NCBI RefSeq assembly: GCF_040359615.1
Contig: NZ_CP132942.1
Coordinates: 1,860,001-1,924,000 of the forward strand
Direction: 5' to 3'
Length of the DNA stretch: 64,000 nucleotides
DNA from: Tunturibacter psychrotolerans
GTDB lineage: Bacteria; Acidobacteriota; Terriglobia; Terriglobales; Acidobacteriaceae
Shown: positions 25,137 through 33,407 of the stretch, one piece after another
Position numbering within the stretch: position 1 is the first letter of the stretch
Layout: every line of letters starts with the position of its first letter
Translations under genes and position numbers: made by a program
Notes under the pieces: generated by a model
The model's database searches: none
Told to the model about the DNA's origin: nothing
Seen by the model: the letters and a program-made list of their open reading frames with translations, nothing else

Positions 25137-26570
25137 ATGTTCGTTCCGAAGCTGCGCGTTCTGTCCCAGGCAATAATTCTTGCCGCGTTGATCGTCACCG
25201 AAGGCTGCAATACCAAGCCCGGCGACAACGCCGCAGGCCCCATTCCACCCGACGCCCGCGCCATCGCCAAAGAAGCTTACATCTACGGCTTCCCTATGGC
25301 CGCCAACTACCTGACCATGTACAAGCAGGCCATTGACACCACCGGCCGCGACTACCGCGCCCCCTTCAACACCCTCGCCAACTCCAGCAACGTAGCCACC
25401 CCAGAAGACAAGTTCGTCGTCACCCCCAACTCCGACACCCCCTACTCCTACCTCTGGATGGACCTCCGCTCCGAGCCCATCGTCATCACCATGCCGAAGA
25501 TCGAGAAGAACCGTTACAACACCGGCCAGCTAGTCGATCTCTACACCTTCAACTTCGCCTATCTCGGAACCCGCAGCTACGGCAACGACGGCGGCAACTT
25601 CCTCATCGCCGGCCCCAACTGGAACGGCGGAACTCCCCCCGGCATCAAAGCCGTCCTCCACGCCCAGACCCAGTTCGCCTATCTCCTCATCCGCACCCAG
25701 CTCTTCAACCCCGCCGACATCGTAAACGTCCGCAAAATCCAGTCCGGCTATCACGCCGTGCCCCTCAGTACCTTCCTCCACAAGCCCGCGCCACCGGCCG
25801 CCCCAGCCGTCAACTGGCCCAAGCCCACCCCAGACCTCATCACCACTCCATCCCCCGCCATCTTCCCCTACGTCAACTTCCTCCTCCAGTTCTGCCCCAC
25901 CGACCCCTCTGAAACCGACCTCATGGCGCGCTTCGCCAAACTCAACATCGGCGCGGGCAAAACCTTCGACATCGCTACCTTCACCCCGCCCACTCAACAG
26001 GCCATCAACGACGGCATCGCCGAAACCAGCGCCGACATCGACGGCATCATCAAGAAAGTCAACGCCGACGAGATCTCCAGCGCCGACATGTTTGGCACCC
26101 GCGACTTCCTCAAGAACAACTACATCTACCGCTTCGCCGGCGCCAAACTAGGTCTCTATGGCAACTCCGGCGCCGACGCCATCTACTTCGGCTACTTCGC
26201 CGACGCCGACCACCACCCCCTCGACGCCTCAAAGAACGACTACACCCTCGCATTCGCCAAAGGAGCAATCCCCGAGAATCACGCCTTCTGGTCCCTCACC
26301 ATGTACGACGGCAAGACCCAGTTCCTCGTCGTCAATCCGCTCAAGCGCTACCTGCTCAACTCCACCACGCTCAAGTCCTACAAGTACGCCCCCGACGGAT
26401 CACTCACCTTCTACATCCAGAAGAACTCCCCCGGCAAAGACAAGGAATCCAACTGGCTCCCCGCGCCCGACGGCCCCTTTTACGCCATCTACCGCGTCTA
26501 CATGCCCGGAGAAGCAGTCCTCAACGGCACATGGAAGAAGCCCCAGATGCAACCCGTCCCGCTCAAATAA
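25137..26570 (+). CDS. DUF1254/DUF1214 lipoprotein
   Basis: 477 residues from ATG 25137, chosen for AAGGGGG upstream and because it exposes the lipoprotein signal (MFVPKLRVLSQAIILAALIVTEGC, lipid Cys at about 24). DUF1254 is seen in AYIYGFPMAANYLTMY, DKFVVTPNSDTPYSYLWMDLR and MPKIEKNRYNTGQLVDLYTFNFAYLGTR. DUF1214 is at the end: ADAIYFGYFADADHHPLDASKNDYTLAF, PENHAFWSLTMYDG, YIQKNSPGKDKESNWLPAPDGPF. Proteins with this pair are widespread and secreted; no reaction is established. The Asn/Asp-rich conserved loops suggest ligand or metal binding, as inference. Confidence 0.9.
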   Translation: MFVPKLRVLSQAIILAALIVTEGCNTKPGDNAAGPIPPDARAIAKEAYIYGFPMAANYLTMYKQAIDTTGRDYRAPFNTLANSSNVATPEDKFVVTPNSDTPYSYLWMDLRSEPIVITMPKIEKNRYNTGQLVDLYTFNFAYLGTRSYGNDGGNFLIAGPNWNGGTPPGIKAVLHAQTQFAYLLIRTQLFNPADIVNVRKIQSGYHAVPLSTFLHKPAPPAAPAVNWPKPTPDLITTPSPAIFPYVNFLLQFCPTDPSETDLMARFAKLNIGAGKTFDIATFTPPTQQAINDGIAETSADIDGIIKKVNADEISSADMFGTRDFLKNNYIYRFAGAKLGLYGNSGADAIYFGYFADADHHPLDASKNDYTLAFAKGAIPENHAFWSLTMYDGKTQFLVVNPLKRYLLNSTTLKSYKYAPDGSLTFYIQKNSPGKDKESNWLPAPDGPFYAIYRVYMPGEAVLNGTWKKPQMQPVPLK

Positions 26571-26622
26571 GTCGACACGCTTTGCGCTTCCACGCAAAAT
26601 CAAGATGCGAGGTGAGCCGTTC

Positions 26623-26967
26623 CTAGAAACTCGCCTCAGCCGCTTCGACACTGGGGAAGGTCTTCAAAACCTTGTGCACCTTCGTCATCTCCAGCAGCGA
26701 ATCGATCCGCTGATTCGTTCCCGCCAGCAGCAGCTTCCGCCCATGGCTCTCAGCCGACACATAGTAGTTCATCAGCAGTCCCAGCCCAGCCGAATCCATA
26801 TATGGACTCTCGCTCAAATCCACAATCATCACCTGCGGCGTATGGCTGCGAAACTCGTTCTGAAACCCGAAGATCGAAGACAGGGTCAGCGGTCCAACGA
26901 GCTTCAGGATCGTCGTCCCCTCCCTCTTGCCGGGCGTAAAACTATGAGTCAAAGGTTGATCAAGCAT
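26623..26967 (-). CDS. STAS-domain anti-sigma factor antagonist
   Basis: 114 residues from ATG 26967. A TTG at 26985 lies next to GAGGAGG but almost without spacing, so the start is uncertain. SpoIIAA/RsbV-type STAS domain: ILKLVGPLTLSSIFGFQNEF, VMIVDLSESPYMDSAGLGLLMNYY with the phosphorylatable Ser in DSAG, GRKLLLAGTNQRIDSLLEMT, HKVLKTFPSVEAAEASF. Such proteins control partner-switching with an anti-sigma kinase by phosphorylation of that serine. No kinase or sigma factor gene is adjacent, so the target is unknown. It stands alone between two oppositely oriented genes. Confidence 0.88.
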   Translation of the reverse strand: MLDQPLTHSFTPGKREGTTILKLVGPLTLSSIFGFQNEFRSHTPQVMIVDLSESPYMDSAGLGLLMNYYVSAESHGRKLLLAGTNQRIDSLLEMTKVHKVLKTFPSVEAAEASF

Positions 26968-27079
26968 AGTTGAAAGTGTAGGCAAGCCTCCTCAGCCTCA
27001 GATTACAGTCATGTAAATCCTGCAAACGCCTCACCCTCCCCAAGCAACGTCACACACACTCTCGGACGCTCACAATGAC

Positions 27080-28057
27080 CTACAGCTCAACCACCACTTT
27101 GCCCTCAGCCCCCAACTCCACCAACGCATATGCGTCATCAAGATTCGCCGCGGTAAACCGTCGCTCGTTCATCAAAGGCCTCAGCTTATCGCCCTCTGCC
27201 AGCGCAGCCGCCTCGCTGAGAATCTCACCATGATGCGCCTCCCCCAGCCCTGTCAGTAGCGGCGTCAGCGTGAACACTCCCGAGTACGTCGCGCTGCGAA
27301 ACGAAAGCGGAGCCAGCGAGTGCGTGCTCCATCCCAGGCAACTCACCACATGGCCCGTATACCGCTTCACCGCAACGAACGAAGCATCAATCGTCGCGCC
27401 TCCCACCGTGTCGTACACCACATCGAAGCCCTCGCCTCCCGTATGCATCTCCACATACTGCTCCGTCGAAAGCGCACGGTAGTCAATGGCCGTAGCGCCG
27501 AACTCCTCTACGACCTGCCGCTTCTCCGCAGAGACCGTAGCGAACACCTCCGCACCAAGTGCCTTTGCAAGCTGCACCGCCACATGTCCCACTCCGCCCG
27601 CGCCCGCATGCACCAGCACCTTCTGCCCCCCATGCACCTTCGCATGATCGACCAATCCCTCCCACGCCGTAATCGTGATCAACGGCAGCGCCGCAGCCTC
27701 GCGCATCGAAAGCGACGTCGGCTTCAACGCAATCAGATCAGCGTTCGCAACCACGAACTCAGCCAGAGTCCCCTGCAGCCCACCCACGCCGCCCACCATG
27801 CCATACACCTCATCGCCTGGGCGAAACGACCGCACCCCCGAACCCACCTCTTCCACCACACCCGCCATATCAAGCCCCAACACCGCAGGCAGAGGCTGTT
27901 TTGCATGAGGCGCCTTCCCCGCACGAATCTTCGTGTCCAGCGGATTCACGCAACTCGCATGCACCCGCACCAATACCTGACCTGCGGAGGGAACAGGGCA
28001 GGGAAGATCAACCTGCGTAAAACCTGCTTCAGGACGTTCGACCACATAGGCGCGCAT
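27080..28057 (-). CDS. NAD(P)-dependent quinone oxidoreductase (zinc-free MDR family)
   Basis: 325 residues. Medium-chain dehydrogenase/reductase without the catalytic zinc ligands of alcohol dehydrogenase, like QOR/zeta-crystallin: VRVHASCVNPLDTKIRAGKAP, VLGLDMAGVVEEVGSGVRSFRPGDEVYG, ALPLITITAWEGLVDHAKV, Rossmann GAGGVGHVAVQLAKALGAEVFATVS, and a C-terminal GKVVVEL. It probably reduces quinones or enones with NADPH in the cytoplasm. It is transcribed away from the MATE gene, with a 672-bp gap that has two terminator-like hairpins. Confidence 0.9.
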   Translation of the reverse strand: MRAYVVERPEAGFTQVDLPCPVPSAGQVLVRVHASCVNPLDTKIRAGKAPHAKQPLPAVLGLDMAGVVEEVGSGVRSFRPGDEVYGMVGGVGGLQGTLAEFVVANADLIALKPTSLSMREAAALPLITITAWEGLVDHAKVHGGQKVLVHAGAGGVGHVAVQLAKALGAEVFATVSAEKRQVVEEFGATAIDYRALSTEQYVEMHTGGEGFDVVYDTVGGATIDASFVAVKRYTGHVVSCLGWSTHSLAPLSFRSATYSGVFTLTPLLTGLGEAHHGEILSEAAALAEGDKLRPLMNERRFTAANLDDAYALVELGAEGKVVVEL

Positions 28058-28377
28058 AGCGTTCTCTCTCGTCGAAAATTTGAAAAGACTGGGGGGGCCG
28101 CAGTTGCGTAATCACCGATGGGGATACGTCAATCTCTGAGAAACTCTCTCAGACAGACGCGAAGCGTAAGGCTCACGGTAGCAGGAAAATCTCTTTCCAC
28201 TTTCACTGCAACATAACTCACACCAATTGTTACCGCTCAATGTGAATTCACTGAAACTACTGGAAAAACGACAAAGGATGAATTGGTCTACTGATTGCAC
28301 CCAGTCAGAAAGCAATCCAATCGCCATAGCGCAAGAGTCATCTTCCGCCGACGATTTTTCCAGGTACGGTAAGAAGG

Positions 28378-28402
28378 GCCGTCCTCGGGAGGGACGGCTT
28401 TT
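28378..28402 (+). terminator. Intrinsic terminator-like hairpin
   Basis: GCCGTCC and GGACGGC pair around a 7-base loop and are followed by TTTT. No gene ends just upstream on this strand, so it may terminate an unannotated short transcript. Confidence 0.6.
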
Positions 28403-28507
28403 CCTTGCCCGGAACCTTTCCAACCCAAAACCTGTCAACCCCCGAAATCGTGAATCTCCGCGCCAAACGGGCACATTCCCATGGCGCATGAGTTTCTCTC
28501 AACCAGC

Positions 28508-28565
28508 TATACTGATATCAGACGTAAACAGGACCCCGGCACACAACCGGGGTCTCCGTTTTTGC
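28508..28565 (+). ncRNA. Candidate promoter-terminator module (possible very short transcript)
   Basis: TATACT (28508-28513) as a -10, then 18 bases on GACCCCGG / CCGGGGTC hairpin (28532-28554) followed by CCGTTTTTGC. The same arrangement, CTATACTGAT then a hairpin with T-run, recurs at 40394-40450. Could instead be an attenuator for the MATE gene. RNA production is inference. Confidence 0.4.
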
Positions 28566-28622
28566 GAGAGCATTCAGGGCCCAAGTAACCTGCACAAAAC
28601 AAGTATTTTAGGCGTAACTGCT

Positions 28623-28670
28623 TTGCAATGAATATTTTGCAGACGGTATACCCGTCTATCCTGTAGATAG
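28623..28670 (+). promoter_or_regulatory. Candidate promoter/operator of the MATE gene
   Basis: TTGCAA (28623-28628) and TATACC (28647-28652) lie 18 bp apart. Two inverted repeats overlap or follow the -10: AGACGG-TATAC-CCGTCT (28641-28657) and CTATC-CTGTA-GATAG (28656-28670). The dyad over the -10 suggests a repressor site; not tested. Confidence 0.45.
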
Positions 28671-28729
28671 CAAACAGCTTACGTGCAAAATACCCCGCAA
28701 GGGGGGAGGGGGAGGGGTCTCAGAACAAA

Positions 28730-30115
28730 ATGTCTATCCGCCAGCAAATTCGGCCCGTGCTCACGCTCGCCCTCCCGCTCATCCTCGCCGAACTCGGCTG
28801 GATGTCCATGGGCATCGTCGACACCGTCATGGTCGGACACATGGCAAATCCCGCCCTCGCCATCTCCTCCGCCGCCCTTGGCCAAGTCCTCTATAACACC
28901 ATCGCCTTCGGCATCGCCGGCATTCTCCTCGGCCTCGACACCTACCTCTCCCAGTCCCATGGTGCCGGCCGCTTCGACGAGGCCAACCGCTGGCTCCTCC
29001 ACGGCCTCATCCTCGCTGGCGGCCTCGCCCTCACCCTCATCCTCATCATCTTCTGCGCCCCCGTCCTCATGATGCGCCTGCCCATCGACCACGCCGTCCT
29101 CACCGGCTCGGTCTCCTTCCTCGGCGCTCTCAACTACGGCACACCGGCACTCTTCCTCTACTTCACTCTCCGCCGCTACCTCCAGGCCTTTAACCACGTC
29201 CGTCCCATCGCCGTCGCCCTGGTGACAGCAAACCTCATCAACGTCTGCGGCAACTGGCTCCTCATCTACGGCCACTCCTGGGGCAGTATCCACATCCCGG
29301 CCCTTGGAGTCACCGGCTCCGGCCTCGCCACCTCCTTCTCCCGCTGCTACCTTGCGCTCTTCATGGTCATTTCTCTCTGGCGTATCGAGCGCCGCCACCG
29401 CTACGGCCTTCGCAGCATGTCCCGCCACTTCGAACCCCACCGCATCCGTCGTCTAGCCCTCCTCGGAGCCCCCGCCGGCGCTCAGATCTTTGTCGAAATC
29501 TCCATCTTCGCAACAGTCACCTTCCTCATCGGCTTCATGGGCCGGCTTCCGCTCGCCGGACACGAGATCGCACTCGTCTGCGCCAGCTTCACCTTCATGG
29601 TTCCCTTCGCCATCTCCGCCGCCGCAGCAGTGCGAGTAGGGCAGGGCATCGGCCGCAAAGCACCCGCCGAAGCCGCCTCCGCCGGCTGGGCCGCAATCCT
29701 CCTCGGCGCCTGCGTCATGGCCTGCTTCTCCGCCGTCCTGCTGCTCTTTCCCCGAGCCATCGCCAGCAGCTTCACCACAGACAGCGGCGTCATCACCGCC
29801 GCCATCCCCCTACTCCTCGTCGCAGCAATCTTTCAGTTCTTTGACGGTCTCCAGATCACCGCCACCGGCTCTCTCCGTGGCGCCGGCAACACTCACGCAG
29901 GCCTCGTCGTCCACATCGTCGGCTACTGGATCATCGGCCTTCCCATCGGCTACCTCTTCGGCTTCCATCTTCACTACGGAGCCGTCGGCCTCTGGATGGG
30001 ACTCTGCGTCGGCCTCATGGTTGCGGGCATCACCCTCACCCTCATCTGGAGACACACCACAAAAAAACTCGAGTCCGCAAACCTGACCCACGAGTCAATC
30101 ACCACCATCAACTAG
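28730..30115 (+). CDS. MATE family efflux transporter
   Basis: 461 residues with about 12 membrane spans in two six-helix halves. Conserved features of NorM/DinF-type MATE proteins: LALPLILAELGWMSMGIVDTVMVGHM in helix 1, AFGIAGILLGLDTYLSQSHGAG, ... and in the second half LGAPAGAQIFVEISIFATVTFLIGFMG with AVRVGQGIGRK. It exports cationic or drug-like compounds in exchange for Na+ or H+. A polypurine run GGGGGGAGGGGGAGGGG sits 15-30 bases before the ATG and supplies an unusual, extended SD-like tract. Substrate unknown. Confidence 0.93.
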   Translation: MSIRQQIRPVLTLALPLILAELGWMSMGIVDTVMVGHMANPALAISSAALGQVLYNTIAFGIAGILLGLDTYLSQSHGAGRFDEANRWLLHGLILAGGLALTLILIIFCAPVLMMRLPIDHAVLTGSVSFLGALNYGTPALFLYFTLRRYLQAFNHVRPIAVALVTANLINVCGNWLLIYGHSWGSIHIPALGVTGSGLATSFSRCYLALFMVISLWRIERRHRYGLRSMSRHFEPHRIRRLALLGAPAGAQIFVEISIFATVTFLIGFMGRLPLAGHEIALVCASFTFMVPFAISAAAAVRVGQGIGRKAPAEAASAGWAAILLGACVMACFSAVLLLFPRAIASSFTTDSGVITAAIPLLLVAAIFQFFDGLQITATGSLRGAGNTHAGLVVHIVGYWIIGLPIGYLFGFHLHYGAVGLWMGLCVGLMVAGITLTLIWRHTTKKLESANLTHESITTIN

Positions 30116-30128
30116 CGCCGCAATGCGC

Positions 30129-31049
30129 TCAACCAGTCAGCGCCATATCCTCGCGCACCCTCGTCTTCGACCGCGTCGTCAACGTAACCGCCGAAGCAAG
30201 AATCAACCCGCCCCCGACCCACGCGCTAGGCCCCAACCGCTCCCCCAACACCATCACCCCAAGCAGGCTTCCAATCAAAGGCTCCATATTCAGCAAAACC
30301 CCGGCCTGCGACGCCGGCACCTGCGTCATCCCCCAGTTCCACAGCAGCGTAGTCGTAGCCGTACAAAGCACCCCACTCCCCGCCAGCGCCAGCCAGGCCT
30401 TTACCGACACCCCCGCCACTGGCGGCATCCCATACCGCACCGGCACCCAAACCATCAGCATCAGCGTCCCCAGCAGCAACCCATACGCCGTCACCACAAC
30501 ATGCGAGTGCCGTCCCATCAACTGCTTATTCAAAAGAATCCAGAACAACGCGATCATCAACGAAACCACGACCAGCGAATCTCCCGCCAGCGTCGCTCCA
30601 CCCATCGCATGCGCGCCACCACCGAGCGCAATCAACGCCGCTCCGCAAGTCGACCCCGCCAGCGCCGCCCACCCGACCCAATCCATCCGCTCGTGCGCAA
30701 ACACCGCCGCCCCCACCGCAAGAATCACCGGCATCGTCCCCACCATCAACGCAGCATGACTCACCGTCGTAATCGACAGCGCATAAAACTGAATCAGAAA
30801 CTGCAGCGGCACCCCCATAAACGAAGCAACCACCAGCAACCCCCACTCCCGGCGATCCAATCCCGGACGATGCGTCACCAGCAACGGCAACAACACCACC
30901 ATCGCAAACAGAAAACGATAGAGCACCATATGCGCGAAGCCCATCTCCGCGAGCGCAATCTTGCCGAAGAAAAACCCGCACCCCCACAACGAACTAGCCA
31001 GCGCACAAGCGCCGAACCCCAACGCCCGTCTCTTCTCTAAAACAGCCAT
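30129..31049 (-). CDS. EamA/DMT family permease
   Basis: 306 residues from ATG 31049 (MAVLEKRR); a GTG at 31067 is the longer alternative. Ten hydrophobic helices in two EamA repeats: ALASSLWGCGFFFGKIALAEMGFAHMVLYRFLFAMVVLLPLL and, after the midpoint, LVVVSLMIALFWILLNKQLMG. PVILAVGAAVFAHERM and LEPLIGSLLGVMVLGERLGPSAWVGGGLIL are the family's conserved helix 4/9 ends. A drug/metabolite exporter of the inner membrane. It is convergent with the MATE gene (13-bp gap). Confidence 0.9.
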   Translation of the reverse strand: MAVLEKRRALGFGACALASSLWGCGFFFGKIALAEMGFAHMVLYRFLFAMVVLLPLLVTHRPGLDRREWGLLVVASFMGVPLQFLIQFYALSITTVSHAALMVGTMPVILAVGAAVFAHERMDWVGWAALAGSTCGAALIALGGGAHAMGGATLAGDSLVVVSLMIALFWILLNKQLMGRHSHVVVTAYGLLLGTLMLMVWVPVRYGMPPVAGVSVKAWLALAGSGVLCTATTTLLWNWGMTQVPASQAGVLLNMEPLIGSLLGVMVLGERLGPSAWVGGGLILASAVTLTTRSKTRVREDMALTG

Positions 31050-31070
31050 CCTTCCACTCTCGCACACTTA

Positions 31071-31108
31071 AAAAGCGAACGGGAGAGACAGCCGAAGCCT
31101 CCCTCCCG
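31071..31108 (-). terminator. Intrinsic terminator after the M13 peptidase gene
   Basis: On the minus strand CGGGAG...CTCCCG with a purine-rich inner stem is followed, after TTCGC, by TTTTT. It lies 22 bp past the M13 stop and just before the EamA permease start. Confidence 0.65.
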
Positions 31109-31129
31109 CAGCACTTCCGACCTAAGCGC

Positions 31130-33247
31130 TTACCAGACGCGGCAGCTCTTCACCGGCACCATCGGAGCCCCTTGCTTGCAGCCAAACGCCGCTGCAAACC
31201 CAGGCTGGTTCACAATCGCGCCATTCGCGCGGAAGTGATCGGGCGAGTGAGGATCGGTCAACACCTGAGTCCGCGTCTGCTCCGGCCGCGAGTTCTCGCA
31301 CCAGTTCTGCGCAAAGCCGATATAGAACCTCTGCGGCGCAGTGTATCCATCCTTCTTCGCCGCCAGATCCACGCCTTCCTTCTTCGCGCGATCGAGATAA
31401 GCCATATACGCCAGCAGCAAACCACCATTGTCCGCAGTGTTCTCGCCCAACGTCAGCTTGCCATTCACCTTCACATCATCAACGGCGACGAAGCTGCCAT
31501 ACTCATTCTCCAGGCAGTCAGTCCGAGCCACGAAGTTCTTCGTATCCTCCGCCGTCCACCAGTCGTTCAAGTTTCCCTTGCCGTCGAACTTCTTCCCCTC
31601 ATCATCGAAACCATGAGTCAGCTCATGCCCAATCACCGCGCCGATATGCCCATAGTTCGTCGCATCATCCTGCTTCGGATCGTAGAACGAAGGCTGCAGA
31701 ATTCCAGCAGGAAAGTTGATCGTATTCATGCTTGGATCGTAGTTCGCATTCACCGTCGGAGGCGTTAGATCCCACTCCATGATATTCACTGGCTGCCCGA
31801 TCTTCGCCAATTGCCGGTCATTCTCAAATGCGTCCGCTCGCTGCGTATTCCCCAGCGCATCATCCGGCTTGACCTCAAGCTTGGAGTAGTCCCGCCACTT
31901 ATCCGGATATCCAATCTTATTGGTAACTTCGTGCAGCTTTTCCTTCGCACGAGTCTTCGTCACAGCCGACATCCACTCGAGTTGGTCGATATCCTGTCCC
32001 ATAGCCGCTTCAATGTCGGCAACCATCTCTACCATCTTCGCTTTGCTATCTCCAGCGAAATACTGCTCCACATACACCTTGCCCAAAGCCTCGCCCAGCG
32101 CGCCATTCACCGAGTTTGAGCAGCGCTTCCAACGCGCCGCCTGTTCCGGCTGTCCATTCAGCTTGCGCCCGTAAAAATCAAAGTTCTCCGCATCGAACCT
32201 CTTCGGCAGTCTATTCGCATAACTCGTCAGCACCTGGTACCGGAGGTAAGCCTTCAGCGTCTCCAGATTCGTCGCATCAATCTCCTTCATCAATGCAGGA
32301 AAGAAATCCGGCGTTGAATTGTTGATCTCGCTGACCTTCGGCGAATGCAACGCACTCTCAAATTCTCCGAACTTGAAACCCGGCATCGTGGCCTCGAAGG
32401 TCGCAATCGGCTGCAGATGATAGATCTTCTCCGGATCCCGCATCTCGGTAACGCCCATCGAAGCCTTGGCCAGCGATGTCTCGAACGTCATAATCGCTTG
32501 CGCATCCTTCTTCGCCTTCGCCGGCGAACTTCCTGCCAGCTCCAGCATCTTCGCCACATGCGCCACATACTGCTCTCGCAGCTCAACGTCCTTCGCTCCC
32601 GTACGCAGGTAGTAATCCTTCTCTGGCAATCCAAGGCCGCCCTGTCCCACAACTGCAATCTGCTTCGTGGCGTCTTTGAAGTCCTGCTGCTCGCTATACT
32701 CGAAGAACGCATTCACGCTTATCCGCTGGAGCTTCCCAACCAACGCTGGCAGCTCAGCTTTGCTCTTCACGGCATCAATCTCACTCAGCAGAGGCTCAAT
32801 CGGTGCGATGCCTTTGGCTTCGATTACGTCCGTATCCATACACGCCTTGTAGTAGTCGCCGATCTTCTGCTCATCCGGCGACCGCCCCGCCCCACCAGCA
32901 GCCGCTTTATTCAAAATTCCATTCAACGACTGAGTGTTGACGTTATACAGCGCATAAAACTGATCCACGCCCGCTTGATCTGCAGGAATCGGATGGTTCG
33001 CCGCAAACTTCCCGCATGCAAACTTGTAGAAGTCATCGCAGGGGTCCGCTGAAGTATCCAGCGACGTCGTATCGAACCCGGGAATCGGCAGATAGACCTC
33101 GGCCGGCTTGCTGCTGTCATTCACCAGCTTCGTCTGTTGTGCAAATCCGGTGATACCGGCACCAGCCGTAGCCAATGCAATCAATACGCTCAGCCCAGCG
33201 CGTCGTCTTGTTCTGTCGGGCACTCCCAAAGTCCATACGTTAAACAT
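31130..33247 (-). CDS. M13 family zinc metallopeptidase (neprilysin/PepO-like), secreted
   Basis: 705 residues. Signal peptide to about residue 36 (SVLIALATAGAGITGFAQQ). Mature protein of the M13 family: N-terminal DTSADPCDDFYKFACGKF, the substrate motif NANYDPSMNTINFPAGILQPSFYDP, zinc motif HELTH in VIGHELTHGFDDEGKKFD, third ligand Glu in GENTADNGG, and the end RANGAIVNQPGFAAAFGCKQGAPM...SCRVW typical of the family C-terminus. It cuts peptides in the periplasm. RBS AAGGA lies 7 bases before ATG. Acidobacteria often encode many M13 copies; the substrate is not known. Confidence 0.95.
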   Translation of the reverse strand: MFNVWTLGVPDRTRRRAGLSVLIALATAGAGITGFAQQTKLVNDSSKPAEVYLPIPGFDTTSLDTSADPCDDFYKFACGKFAANHPIPADQAGVDQFYALYNVNTQSLNGILNKAAAGGAGRSPDEQKIGDYYKACMDTDVIEAKGIAPIEPLLSEIDAVKSKAELPALVGKLQRISVNAFFEYSEQQDFKDATKQIAVVGQGGLGLPEKDYYLRTGAKDVELREQYVAHVAKMLELAGSSPAKAKKDAQAIMTFETSLAKASMGVTEMRDPEKIYHLQPIATFEATMPGFKFGEFESALHSPKVSEINNSTPDFFPALMKEIDATNLETLKAYLRYQVLTSYANRLPKRFDAENFDFYGRKLNGQPEQAARWKRCSNSVNGALGEALGKVYVEQYFAGDSKAKMVEMVADIEAAMGQDIDQLEWMSAVTKTRAKEKLHEVTNKIGYPDKWRDYSKLEVKPDDALGNTQRADAFENDRQLAKIGQPVNIMEWDLTPPTVNANYDPSMNTINFPAGILQPSFYDPKQDDATNYGHIGAVIGHELTHGFDDEGKKFDGKGNLNDWWTAEDTKNFVARTDCLENEYGSFVAVDDVKVNGKLTLGENTADNGGLLLAYMAYLDRAKKEGVDLAAKKDGYTAPQRFYIGFAQNWCENSRPEQTRTQVLTDPHSPDHFRANGAIVNQPGFAAAFGCKQGAPMVPVKSCRVW

Positions 33248-33407
33248 TTCGTCTTCCTTTTCTCGGAGAATTTCTGCAGCCTTTGTATCACCAATCCAAC
33301 GCAGACCATTATTTACGCGACATCGTCTGCATACATTGGCAACGCTCGCGCGTCTGTGAAACCATTACTCGAGCGTTCTCGGTGAGCAGAGATACGCGTC
33401 CACTCCT

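Larger units (their letters stand above)
28058..28729. other. 672-bp intergenic region with hairpins, promoter and purine tract
   Basis: No convincing protein gene; open frames at 28112-28489 (minus) and 28227-28631 (plus) have low-complexity, unfamilied translations. It holds a hairpin with T-run at 28378-28402, a -10-like TATACT (28508) and terminator hairpin (28532-28554), and a promoter-like region with two small inverted repeats (28623-28670) before the MATE gene. Confidence 0.6.

Noticed and set aside
28112..28489. 125-codon open frame in the gap before the MATE gene
   Set aside because: Translation lacks secondary-structure or family features, has no ribosome binding site, and crosses the terminator-like hairpin at 28378-28402.
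28679..29440. 253-codon acidic open frame on the minus strand
   Set aside because: Antisense to the MATE gene and composed mainly of Glu, Asp, Gly, Ala and Val; a shadow of hydrophobic codons.
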